Assembly (NCBI GenBank): GCA_015655035.1
Contig: JAATFS010000041.1
Location: 1 to 10,012, forward strand
DNA: 10,012 bases
Reading direction: 5' to 3'
From: Lysobacterales bacterium
Lineage (GTDB): Bacteria; Pseudomonadota; Gammaproteobacteria; Xanthomonadales; Xanthomonadaceae
The first letter of the stretch is position 1, and every line of letters starts with the position of its first letter. The notes under the pieces were generated by a model that had not been told where the DNA came from, did not search any database, and worked only from the letters and a program-made list of their open reading frames with translations. Both the position numbers and the translations under genes were made by a program. This document shows positions 1-6,050 of this stretch, one piece after another.

Positions 1-61
1 ATCGGAAGCTTTCTCAATCCCGCCGAACGGCTGCAAGGCAGATACCTTGAAATGCTTGCTC

Positions 62-79
62 ACGGCCTTCGACGGCCGT
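62..79. repeat. Inverted repeat in the leader upstream of coxB
   Basis: ACGGCC (62-67) is repeated inverted as GGCCGT (74-79) around a 6-nt centre. The right half also belongs to a perfect 10-bp palindrome, GACGGCCGTC (71-80). It ends 25 bp before the coxB start codon, so it could be an operator, an RNA hairpin in the coxB leader or the stem of an upstream terminator. No T-tract follows, which argues against a classical intrinsic terminator. The function is not established; only the symmetry is seen directly. Confidence 0.4.
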
Positions 80-91
80 CACCGATGACGC

Positions 92-96
92 AAGGG
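92..96 (+). promoter_or_regulatory. Ribosome binding site of coxB
   Basis: AAGGG lies 8 nt before the ATG at 105. It supports that start over the later in-frame ATGs, which would cut into the signal peptide. Confidence 0.55.
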
Positions 97-104
97 TCTA
101 GGCA

Positions 105-1010
105 ATGAAGCAATGCAAGCGCGGCAATATCGGCGGAAGGTGGGTGGGGGCCATGGCCGCATCGTGGCTGGGGTTTCCGGCCTGGGCGCAATCGGCCGAT
201 CCCAAGCCTTGGCAACTCAACATGGGGCGTGGCGTCACCCACACTGCGCGCATGGCCTACGAGGCACACATGGTGGCGTTGTGGGTGTGCGTGGCGATCG
301 GGGTGATCGTATTCGGCGCGATAGCGTATGCGGTGTTCGCGTTCCGCCGCTCCAAAGGGGCGGTGGCCGCGCAGTTCAGCCACAACACCAAGGCCGAGAT
401 CGTGTGGACGGTGATTCCGGTGCTGATACTGATCGCGATGGCGTGGCCAGCGACGGCCAAGCTGATCGCGATGTACGACACCCGCGATTCGGAGATGACG
501 GTCAAGGTGACCGGCTACCAATGGATGTGGAAGTACGAGTACCTGGGCCAGGACGTGGCGTTCACCAGCCGCCTGGAGCGCGAGTCCGATCGCATCCGCC
601 AAAGCGGTGAGCGTCCGACGGCGGCGTCGCAGCCGCACTACCTGCTCGATGTCGATCACCGGCTGGTGTTGCCGGTGGATACCAAGATCCGTTTCGTCAT
701 CACCTCCGACGACGTGATCCATGCCTGGTGGGTACCGGCGCTGGGATGGAAGCAGGATGCGATCCCCGGGATCATCAACGAGGCCTGGACCAACATTGAG
801 CAGCCGGGCGTGTATCGCGGTCAGTGCGCCGAATTGTGCGGCAAGGACCATGGCTTCATGCCAATCGTGGTCGAAGCATTGCCGAAGGCCGAGTTCCAGC
901 GCTGGCTCGCGCAGCGCAAGCCGGCGCCGGCAGCGCCTGTGCCTGCTCCTGCGGAGCCAGCGGAGTCATCCGAAGCACTGGCCGACGCTCCCCCGCCGGC
1001 CACCCCCTAG
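105..1010 (+). CDS. coxB: Cytochrome c oxidase subunit II (CuA subunit)
   Basis: Subunit II of aa3-type cytochrome c oxidase. It accepts electrons from cytochrome c at a binuclear CuA centre on the periplasmic face and passes them to heme a in subunit I. The 301-residue product starts with a Sec signal peptide (about 1-28, cleavage expected after AWA). Two membrane helices follow (about 57-80 and 99-122), then the aromatic segment YQWMWKYEY (138-146) and a cupredoxin domain. All CuA ligands are visible: H206, C241, E243, C245, H249 and M252, in the pattern CAELCGKDHGFM. The protein ends in a Pro/Ala-rich tail (about 273-301) and has no cytochrome c domain (no CXXCH), so it belongs to the aa3 rather than the caa3 form. 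It is the first gene of the cluster, 45 bp before ctaD, and presumably shares its transcript. Identification is very secure. Confidence 0.97.
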   Translation: MKQCKRGNIGGRWVGAMAASWLGFPAWAQSADPKPWQLNMGRGVTHTARMAYEAHMVALWVCVAIGVIVFGAIAYAVFAFRRSKGAVAAQFSHNTKAEIVWTVIPVLILIAMAWPATAKLIAMYDTRDSEMTVKVTGYQWMWKYEYLGQDVAFTSRLERESDRIRQSGERPTAASQPHYLLDVDHRLVLPVDTKIRFVITSDDVIHAWWVPALGWKQDAIPGIINEAWTNIEQPGVYRGQCAELCGKDHGFMPIVVEALPKAEFQRWLAQRKPAPAAPVPAPAEPAESSEALADAPPPATP

Positions 1011-1038
1011 ACCTGATTCGCCCACGCTCCGTCTTCGC

Positions 1039-1044
1039 AGAGGT
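1039..1044 (+). promoter_or_regulatory. Ribosome binding site of ctaD
   Basis: AGAGGT lies 11 nt before the ATG at 1056, in the 45-nt gap after coxB. The spacing is slightly long but usable, and it agrees with the usual N-terminus of subunit I. Confidence 0.45.
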
Positions 1045-1055
1045 AGTCCACCGTC

Positions 1056-2657
1056 ATGGCAACCGCAGTCGATCACCACGGGCAGTACCAGCAAGGTTTC
1101 GTCGAGCGCTGGTTGTTTTCGACCAATCACAAGGACATCGGCACGCTGTACCTGCTGTTCTCGTTCGTGATGTTCATCGTCGGCGCGGGCATGAGCGTGG
1201 TCATTCGTGCCGAGCTGATGCAGCCGGGCCTTCAATTCGTGCGGCCGGAGTTCTTCAACCAGATGACCAGCGTGCACGCGCTGGTAATGATCTTCGGCGG
1301 GGTGATGCCGGCGTTCGTCGGGCTGGCCAACTGGATGATTCCGTTGCAGATCGGGGCGCCAGACATGGCGCTTCCACGCATGAACAACTGGTCGTTCTGG
1401 CTGTTGCCGGTGGCGTTCACCCTGTTGTTGCTGACGCTGTTCCTGCCCGGTGGCGCGCCGGCGGGTGGCTGGACGCTGTATCCGCCATTATCGCTGCAAG
1501 GCGGCTACAACGTGGCCTTCACGGTGTTTGCGATCCACGTGGCCGGCATCAGCTCGATCATGGGTGCGATCAACATAATCGCCACCGTGCTCAACATGCG
1601 CGCGCCCGGTATCGATCTGCTGAAGATGCCGATCTTCTGCTGGGCCTGGCTGATCACCGCGTTCCTGTTGATCGCGGTGATGCCGGTGCTGGCCGGGGCG
1701 GTGACGATGCTGTTGACCGACAAATTCTTCGGCACCAGCTTCTTCAACGCGGCCGGTGGCGGTGACCCGGTGATGTACCAGCACATCTTCTGGTTCTTCG
1801 GTCATCCGGAGGTCTACATCATGATCCTGCCGGCGTTCGGCGTGGTCAGCGAGATCATCCCTACCTTCAGCCGCAAGCCGCTGTTCGGCTATCAGGCGAT
1901 GGTGTACGCGACCGCGGCGATCGCGTTTCTGAGTTTCATCGTTTGGGCGCACCACATGTTCACCGTGGGCATGCCGCTGGGTGGGGAGATCTATTTCATG
2001 TTCGCGACCATGCTGATCTCGATCCCGACCGGGGTGAAGGTGTTCAACTGGGTCAGCACGATGTGGAAGGGATCGCTGACGTTCGAGGCGCCGATGCTGT
2101 GGGCGGTAGCATTCGTGATCCTGTTCAGCATAGGCGGTTTCTCCGGATTGATGCTGGCGATCGTGCCAGCCGACTTCCAGTACCACGACACCTATTTCGT
2201 GGTTGCGCACTTCCACTACGTGCTGGTCACCGGCGCGGTGTTCGGGCTGATCGCGGCGGTGTACTACTGGTGGCCGAAGTGGAGCGGGCGCATGTACCAC
2301 GAGGGCTGGGCCAGGTTCCATTTCTGGTGGACGATGGTGTTCGTCAATCTGTTGTTCTTTCCGCAGCATTTTCTCGGCCTGGCCGGCATGCCGCGCCGCA
2401 TCCCCGATTACAACGTGGTGTTCGCCGACTGGAACATGGTCAGTTCGATCGGTGCGTTCGGCATGTTCGTCACGCCGTTCCTGATGGCCGGCATTCTTTA
2501 CAGCTCGCTGCGATGGGGAGCGAAGGCGCAGGACCGGGTCTGGGAAGGCGCGCGTGGACTCGAATGGACGGTGCCGTCACCGGCGCCGGCGCATACCTTC
2601 ACCGTGCCGCCGGTGATCAAGCCAGGAGACCTTGCGCATGAAGACATCGACCACTGA
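1056..2657 (+). CDS. ctaD: Cytochrome c oxidase subunit I
   Basis: Catalytic subunit of aa3 oxidase: it reduces O2 to water at heme a3-CuB and pumps protons across the inner membrane. The 533 residues match the usual family length and contain the expected 12 helices. Visible ligands are H74 and H387 for low-spin heme a, H385 for heme a3, and H250, H299 and H300 for CuB, with Y254 placed for the His-Tyr cross-link (FFGHPEVY). D-channel residues are present: D103 and the Asn pair in APDMALPRMNN, and the gating E252. The K-channel shows T325 and K328 (SIPTGVKVF). Together these mark a type A1 heme-copper oxidase. The last 20 nt overlap the next small gene. The hydrophilic C-terminus (about 490-533) is cytoplasmic and proline-rich. 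Identification is very secure; coxA is a synonym. Confidence 0.98.
   Translation: MATAVDHHGQYQQGFVERWLFSTNHKDIGTLYLLFSFVMFIVGAGMSVVIRAELMQPGLQFVRPEFFNQMTSVHALVMIFGGVMPAFVGLANWMIPLQIGAPDMALPRMNNWSFWLLPVAFTLLLLTLFLPGGAPAGGWTLYPPLSLQGGYNVAFTVFAIHVAGISSIMGAINIIATVLNMRAPGIDLLKMPIFCWAWLITAFLLIAVMPVLAGAVTMLLTDKFFGTSFFNAAGGGDPVMYQHIFWFFGHPEVYIMILPAFGVVSEIIPTFSRKPLFGYQAMVYATAAIAFLSFIVWAHHMFTVGMPLGGEIYFMFATMLISIPTGVKVFNWVSTMWKGSLTFEAPMLWAVAFVILFSIGGFSGLMLAIVPADFQYHDTYFVVAHFHYVLVTGAVFGLIAAVYYWWPKWSGRMYHEGWARFHFWWTMVFVNLLFFPQHFLGLAGMPRRIPDYNVVFADWNMVSSIGAFGMFVTPFLMAGILYSSLRWGAKAQDRVWEGARGLEWTVPSPAPAHTFTVPPVIKPGDLAHEDIDH
2624..2628 (+). promoter_or_regulatory. Ribosome binding site of the small membrane protein
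   Basis: AGGAG, inside the end of ctaD, lies 9 nt before the ATG at 2638. It is one of the best Shine-Dalgarno matches in the window and is a main reason for believing that the overlapping small gene is translated. Confidence 0.6.
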
Positions 2658-2811
2658 GTACGATCCGTCTGCGGTGGTGGCGCGCGTGTTGGCCGATGCG
2701 CAGTACCACGCCCGGCGGCGTCGCGGGGTGCGCCGCACCACGATCGCGGTGGGGATCGTAGCCGTGTCGATCTATGCCGCTTTCATCCTGTCCGGAGTGA
2801 TCGGGCGATGA
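2638..2811 (+). CDS. Small single-pass membrane protein, candidate cytochrome oxidase assembly microprotein
   Basis: A 57-residue reading frame that starts 20 nt inside the end of ctaD and ends in an ATGA overlap with ctaG (2808-2811). Its first 24 residues are polar. A basic cluster (ARRRRGVRR, 25-33) follows, then one hydrophobic helix (about 36-54), which predicts an N-in, single-pass inner membrane protein. Three things support translation: a strong Shine-Dalgarno sequence, tight overlaps at both ends, and a basic-then-hydrophobic layout that makes sense as protein. Many proteobacterial cox clusters have a short membrane protein between subunit I and CtaG, sometimes annotated as cytochrome oxidase small assembly protein. 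I infer by position that this is the local counterpart. It has no Cys or Met-rich copper motif, and its one His (H24) precedes the basic cluster. The exact function is unknown. Confidence 0.82.
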   Translation: MKTSTTEYDPSAVVARVLADAQYHARRRRGVRRTTIAVGIVAVSIYAAFILSGVIGR

Positions 2812-3401
2812 GCGCGCCGGTGTCTGCGAGGTCGCCGAGCGCCGGGCTGCTCAAGCTGCTTGGCGTGGTGCTGGCGGTGTTCGTGCTTACGTTCTCGCTG
2901 GTGCCGCTGTATCGCATCGCGTGCGAGAAGGTGTTCGGTATCCGGCTGGAACGCGGGCCGGGCGGCACCCAGGCCGGTACTGCCGCAACCCCCACCCGGC
3001 GGCGCACGGTAATGGTGGAATTCGACGGTAGCGTCAATTCGCGTCTGCCGTGGGCATTCCATCCGCAGCGGCTGACGATGGAGGTGGTGCCCGGCGAGCT
3101 CAACGAGGCATCGTATGTCGCGCGAAACGACAGCGACCAGGCGGTAGTGGGCAGTGCGGCGCCATCGGTGGCGCCGGCGCGCGCGTCGGGTTACTTCAAC
3201 AAGACCGAATGCTTCTGCTTCACCGCACAGACCTTGCAAGCCGGCGAGCAGCGCGACATGCCGCTGCGTTTCATCGTGGATCCGGCGCTGCCGGCCGACG
3301 TCAATACGATCACGTTGTCCTATACGTTCTATCGCAACGATGCGCTGACGTCGGCGCTGGAGAACGAAGGCGCCACCGTGGCGCGGGGTGGCGCTCGCTG
3401 A
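2808..3401 (+). CDS. ctaG: Cytochrome c oxidase assembly protein CtaG (Cox11 family copper chaperone)
   Basis: Cox11/CtaG delivers copper to the CuB site of subunit I. The 197-residue product has a short cytoplasmic N-terminus, one membrane helix (about 14-34) and a periplasmic immunoglobulin-like domain, the usual layout and length. The family signature is clear: C39 just after the helix (PLYRIACEKVFG), the GYFNKTECFCFT segment with the copper-binding pair C135/C137, and the downstream MPLRFIVDP and TLSYTFYR segments. Translation is probably coupled to the small upstream gene through the ATGA overlap. A GGAG at 2794-2797 gives it its own ribosome binding site. The position directly after subunit I and the microprotein fits a role in CuB insertion. 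Identification is very secure. This is the Cox11-type CtaG, not the unrelated Bacillus CtaG. Confidence 0.96.
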   Translation: MSAPVSARSPSAGLLKLLGVVLAVFVLTFSLVPLYRIACEKVFGIRLERGPGGTQAGTAATPTRRRTVMVEFDGSVNSRLPWAFHPQRLTMEVVPGELNEASYVARNDSDQAVVGSAAPSVAPARASGYFNKTECFCFTAQTLQAGEQRDMPLRFIVDPALPADVNTITLSYTFYRNDALTSALENEGATVARGGAR

Positions 3402-3421
3402 TGGGCACATCGATCAAGCAC

Positions 3422-3439
3422 GTGGGACTTGCCTCCCAC
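3422..3439 (+). repeat. Intercistronic hairpin between ctaG and coxC
   Basis: GTGGGA (3422-3427) and TCCCAC (3434-3439) form a perfect 6-bp stem around a 6-nt CTTGCC loop, in the 94-bp gap between ctaG and coxC. No U-tract follows, so a strong intrinsic terminator is unlikely. An mRNA stability or processing element, or no function at all, are both possible. Confidence 0.35.
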
Positions 3440-3495
3440 ACCTAGAGATAGCCGTCGACCCTGGCGGGTAGAACGACAACCGGACAAGCAACGAC

Positions 3496-4371
3496 ATGGC
3501 CGAACACACTCCCGATGCGACTGCCTATTTCGTACCCCACCACAGCAAGTGGCCGTTCGTCGGATCGATCGCGATGCTGCTGACGATGATCGGCGTGGCC
3601 AGCTGGCTCAACGATGCCGGCTGGGGGCGCTGGACCTTCCTGGCCGGCATCGCGATGCTGGGCGCCACGCTATTCATGTGGTTTGGCGATGTAATCGGCG
3701 AATCCAATAGTGGCCACTACAACCGGCAGGTGGATGGCTCGTTCCGGATGGGAATGGTGTGGTTCATTTTTTCGGAGGTGATGTTCTTTGCCGCGTTCTT
3801 CGGTGCGCTGTTCTACACGCGAATGCTCTCGCTGCCGTGGTTGAGCGGGCATGGCGATGGGGTCATGACCAACGAGCTGTTGTGGGACGGCTATTCGGCC
3901 GGCTGGCCGTCGAACGGGCCGGCGGCGATCGGCGGGCCGTTCCAGACCATTCCGGCCTGGGGATTGCCGTTGATAAATACGCTGATATTGCTCAGTTCGG
4001 GGGTCACGCTGACCATCGCGCATCACGCGTTGAAGGCAGGGCAGCGCAGCCGGCTACTGGTATTCCAGGGACTGACGGTGATACTGGGCGGTGTATTTCT
4101 GTATCTGCAGGCCAAGGAGTACCTGCATGCCTACCACGCGCTCAATCTGACGCTGGCCTCGGGTATCTACGGCTCCACATTCTTCATGCTTACCGGTTTC
4201 CATGGTCTGCACGTGGCGCTGGGCACGATCATGCTGCTGGTGATGTGGCTGCGCGCGGCGCGTGGGCATTTCAGCCGCGATCACCACTTCGCGTTCGAAG
4301 CGGCGGCGTGGTACTGGCATTTCGTCGACGTGGTCTGGTTGGCACTGTTTCTGTTCGTCTATGTGCTTTGA
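3496..4371 (+). CDS. coxC: Cytochrome c oxidase subunit III
   Basis: Subunit III of aa3 oxidase has no metal centre. It binds lipid, supports proton uptake into the D-channel and protects the enzyme from suicide inactivation. The 291 residues fit a seven-helix subunit: helices near 18-38, 45-66, 84-108, 158-178, 187-206, 222-252 and 272-290. The conserved acidic residue of the third helix is E94 (FSEVMFF). The C-terminal signature WYWHFVDVVWL (272-282) is intact, as is the YLQAKEY segment (203-209). The gene follows ctaG after a 94-bp gap, the longest gap inside the sense cluster apart from the antisense gene region. No good Shine-Dalgarno is visible before the ATG, but the N-terminus resembles the family. 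Identification is very secure; ctaE is a synonym. Confidence 0.97.
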   Translation: MAEHTPDATAYFVPHHSKWPFVGSIAMLLTMIGVASWLNDAGWGRWTFLAGIAMLGATLFMWFGDVIGESNSGHYNRQVDGSFRMGMVWFIFSEVMFFAAFFGALFYTRMLSLPWLSGHGDGVMTNELLWDGYSAGWPSNGPAAIGGPFQTIPAWGLPLINTLILLSSGVTLTIAHHALKAGQRSRLLVFQGLTVILGGVFLYLQAKEYLHAYHALNLTLASGIYGSTFFMLTGFHGLHVALGTIMLLVMWLRAARGHFSRDHHFAFEAAAWYWHFVDVVWLALFLFVYVL

Positions 4372-4432
4372 TGCCGGGATCAGGGGCTCGACTCTGCGTG
4401 GGTCGTTCAATCCGCACATCCCATCGCCGGCC

Positions 4433-4651
4433 TCACAGCCCATGCGGTTTGATCCAGCCGGTGTAGATGCCCAGGATCACCAGCAGGATCAAGCCGACCG
4501 ATAGCACGATGCGCCAGGTCAATGCGTTGACGGTGCGGTTGCTCTGGCCACGGTCGGTGAGCAGGTAGTACAGACCGGCGCCCAGATTCCATACGATCAC
4601 GATCAGGAACGCGATGATCAGCAAGGTCTTCAGCGAATCGTTCACGGGCAT
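4433..4651 (-). CDS. DUF2909-type twin-transmembrane protein
   Basis: A 72-residue protein made almost wholly of two hydrophobic helices (about 7-31 and 46-66) joined by a short polar loop (LTDRGQSNRTVNALTW, about 31-46). It resembles the DUF2909 (twin transmembrane) family, often found beside cox genes in gammaproteobacteria. I chose the ATG at 4651 because it gives a compact protein with the first helix right after a short polar start; the longer upstream frame on this strand is antisense to the SURF1 gene and looks non-coding. The gene lies on the strand opposite to its neighbours, facing coxC across 60 bp and diverging from SURF1 across 51 bp. Its function is unknown; oxidase assembly or stability is inferred from context only. 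It has no Cys or metal-binding motif. Confidence 0.85.
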   Translation of the reverse strand: MPVNDSLKTLLIIAFLIVIVWNLGAGLYYLLTDRGQSNRTVNALTWRIVLSVGLILLVILGIYTGWIKPHGL

Positions 4652-4702
4652 TTCCGCAGCAATCGCGAGGTCACCATTGCACGCTCTTTTGCGGGCGTTG
4701 TC

Positions 4703-5425
4703 ATGACGCGCCAGCACATGATCCTCGGCGGGTGGAGTACGGCGCTGGTGGTGGCGATCGCATTCACGGCACTCGGCCACTGGCAATGGCAGCGCATGCG
4801 CCAGAAACAACAACTGCTTGAGCAGGTCGCGCAGGTGGGCGCGCATCCGCAGGCACTGGAACAGGCGCTGGCCCGGCCGCCCGGCGTGTACTGGGTCGAT
4901 GGACGCGGCCGCTTCTTGCCAGAGCGGATATTGCTGGACAACCAGATGCATGCCGGCCGCGCGGGCCTGCGCGTATACCAGCCGCTGATACCGGAGGGCG
5001 GCGGCAGGGAGGTGCTGGTCGATTTGGGGTGGGTGCCGGTGCCGCCGGACCGGCAATTGCCGACGGTAGCCTCGGTGCTGGGGGAGCACAGGGTGCGTGG
5101 CTTGCTGATGGCGCCGCCGTCGGCGGGAATCGCGCTGGGGCCGGCGCTGGCTGCCACCGCGCAGCCGGGCGCCTGGCTGGCTACCCGGATCGAGCCGGAG
5201 GCGATTGCGCGGACGCTCGGCAGGCGCGACATTTCGTCGCAGGTGCTGCGCCTGGATCCGGTGCTGCCGCTAGGTTATGCCCGTGACCTGGAGGTGCTGC
5301 CCAATACGCTTCCGCCCGCGCGGCACCTGGGTTACGCGGTGCAGTGGTTTGGCCTGGCGCTGGCGGTGCTGGTAACTGCCGCCATCCTGCACTGGCGGGC
5401 ATGGCGTCGGCCGGGTGGGCGTTGA
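4703..5425 (+). CDS. surf1: SURF1 family cytochrome oxidase biogenesis protein
   Basis: SURF1 proteins assist cytochrome c oxidase maturation. The bacterial Surf1 proteins studied bind heme a and are proposed to help insert it into subunit I. The 240-residue product has the family layout of two helices (about 9-25 and 212-231) around a periplasmic domain. The N-terminal signature LGHWQWQRM (24-32) and the C-terminal HLGYAVQWFGLA (208-219) are both present; a histidine in the latter region (here H208) is the usual candidate heme contact. DNQMHAGRAGLRVYQPL (79-95) and VDLGWVPVP (106-114) also look typical. A second in-frame ATG lies five codons downstream (4718), and neither start has a strong Shine-Dalgarno. 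The gene resumes the sense cluster after the antisense DUF2909 gene, so it needs either its own promoter or read-through from coxC. Family assignment is secure. Confidence 0.93.
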   Translation: MTRQHMILGGWSTALVVAIAFTALGHWQWQRMRQKQQLLEQVAQVGAHPQALEQALARPPGVYWVDGRGRFLPERILLDNQMHAGRAGLRVYQPLIPEGGGREVLVDLGWVPVPPDRQLPTVASVLGEHRVRGLLMAPPSAGIALGPALAATAQPGAWLATRIEPEAIARTLGRRDISSQVLRLDPVLPLGYARDLEVLPNTLPPARHLGYAVQWFGLALAVLVTAAILHWRAWRRPGGR

Positions 5426-5452
5426 TGGCTGCGGCATGAGAAAATCAGCGGC

Positions 5453-6028
5453 ATGACTTCATCCATTCCGGCTACGCCGCGCTCGGTCAGACGCGGCCGC
5501 AGGATGCTGATCGCCTTGGTGGTGCTGTTCTTTGGCTCGATGTTGGTGGCCGGAGCGCTGCGCTTTTCCGGCTGGCAGCCATCCGCGACCCGTAACCACG
5601 GCGAGTTGCTGTCGCCGCCGGGCGACCTGCGCGCGCTGACGCCGGTGCGCGCCGATGGCAGCGCCTATGCGTGGCAGCCGGCCGAGCGGCTGTGGCGGAT
5701 CGCGTTGGCGCCCGCTGCGGACTGCGCGCCAAAGTGCGTGGCTCTGGCCAGGGATCTGGACAAGGTCTGGCAATTGCTGGGTCACCATGCCGACAAGGTG
5801 CAACTGTTGTGGATCGGGGTGCCGCCCGCGGAGGTGCCGTCGCTGCCGGCGTTGCAGGTGCTACGTGCCGATCCGGCACTGCGGCAAGGGTTGCCGCGGG
5901 TGGATGATGCGGCGGGCGTGCCGGTCTATGTAATCGATCCAAACGGCTTCGTGATCCTGCGCTATCCACCGGGTTTCGACCCGGCCGGCCTGCGCGCGGA
6001 TCTGTCCAAGCTACTGAAGTTGATGTAA
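5453..6028 (+). CDS. SCO/thioredoxin-like membrane-anchored protein, putative oxidase assembly factor
   Basis: A 191-residue protein with a basic N-terminus (RRGRR, 13-17), one signal-anchor helix (about 18-36) and a periplasmic domain that looks thioredoxin-like. The segment WRIALAPAADCAPKC (81-95) places a CX3C pair (C91, C95) after a beta strand, as in SCO proteins. The segment GVPVYVIDPNGFVILRY (155-171) matches the cis-Pro strand and the following turn. The SCO copper-binding His should sit around residue 154 but is Ala in my hand alignment. Many gammaproteobacterial cox clusters carry an uncharacterised protein of this size between SURF1 and ctaA; this appears to be the same family. It may reduce the CuA cysteines of CoxB or act in copper delivery, but neither is shown. 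It starts 27 nt after SURF1; an internal Met at residue 18 is a less likely start. Confidence 0.88.
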   Translation: MTSSIPATPRSVRRGRRMLIALVVLFFGSMLVAGALRFSGWQPSATRNHGELLSPPGDLRALTPVRADGSAYAWQPAERLWRIALAPAADCAPKCVALARDLDKVWQLLGHHADKVQLLWIGVPPAEVPSLPALQVLRADPALRQGLPRVDDAAGVPVYVIDPNGFVILRYPPGFDPAGLRADLSKLLKLM

Positions 6029-6050
6029 CTCTTTCGATGAACCCAATCCG

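Noticed and set aside
1..108. A plus-strand frame open from the window edge to a TGA at 106-108, a possible tail of an upstream gene
   Set aside because: Only about 35 codons are visible, with no recognisable motif, and it runs through the palindrome and ribosome binding site into coxB. There is too little to call a partial gene.
4376..4422. Possible long hairpin GGGAT...ATCCC between coxC and the DUF2909-type gene
   Set aside because: Only 5 outer and 4 inner pairs form, with uneven internal loops and no U-tract, so it is not strong enough to call a terminator.
4652..4702. Divergent promoter between the DUF2909-type gene and SURF1
   Set aside because: A TTGCAC resembles a -35 box, but the matching -10 would fall on the SURF1 start codon, so I cannot support a promoter there.
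4652..5089. N-terminal extension of the DUF2909-type gene on the minus strand
   Set aside because: The extended part is antisense to SURF1 and is His/Arg/Gln-rich without hydrophobic pattern. The compact 72-residue form fits the twin-helix family.
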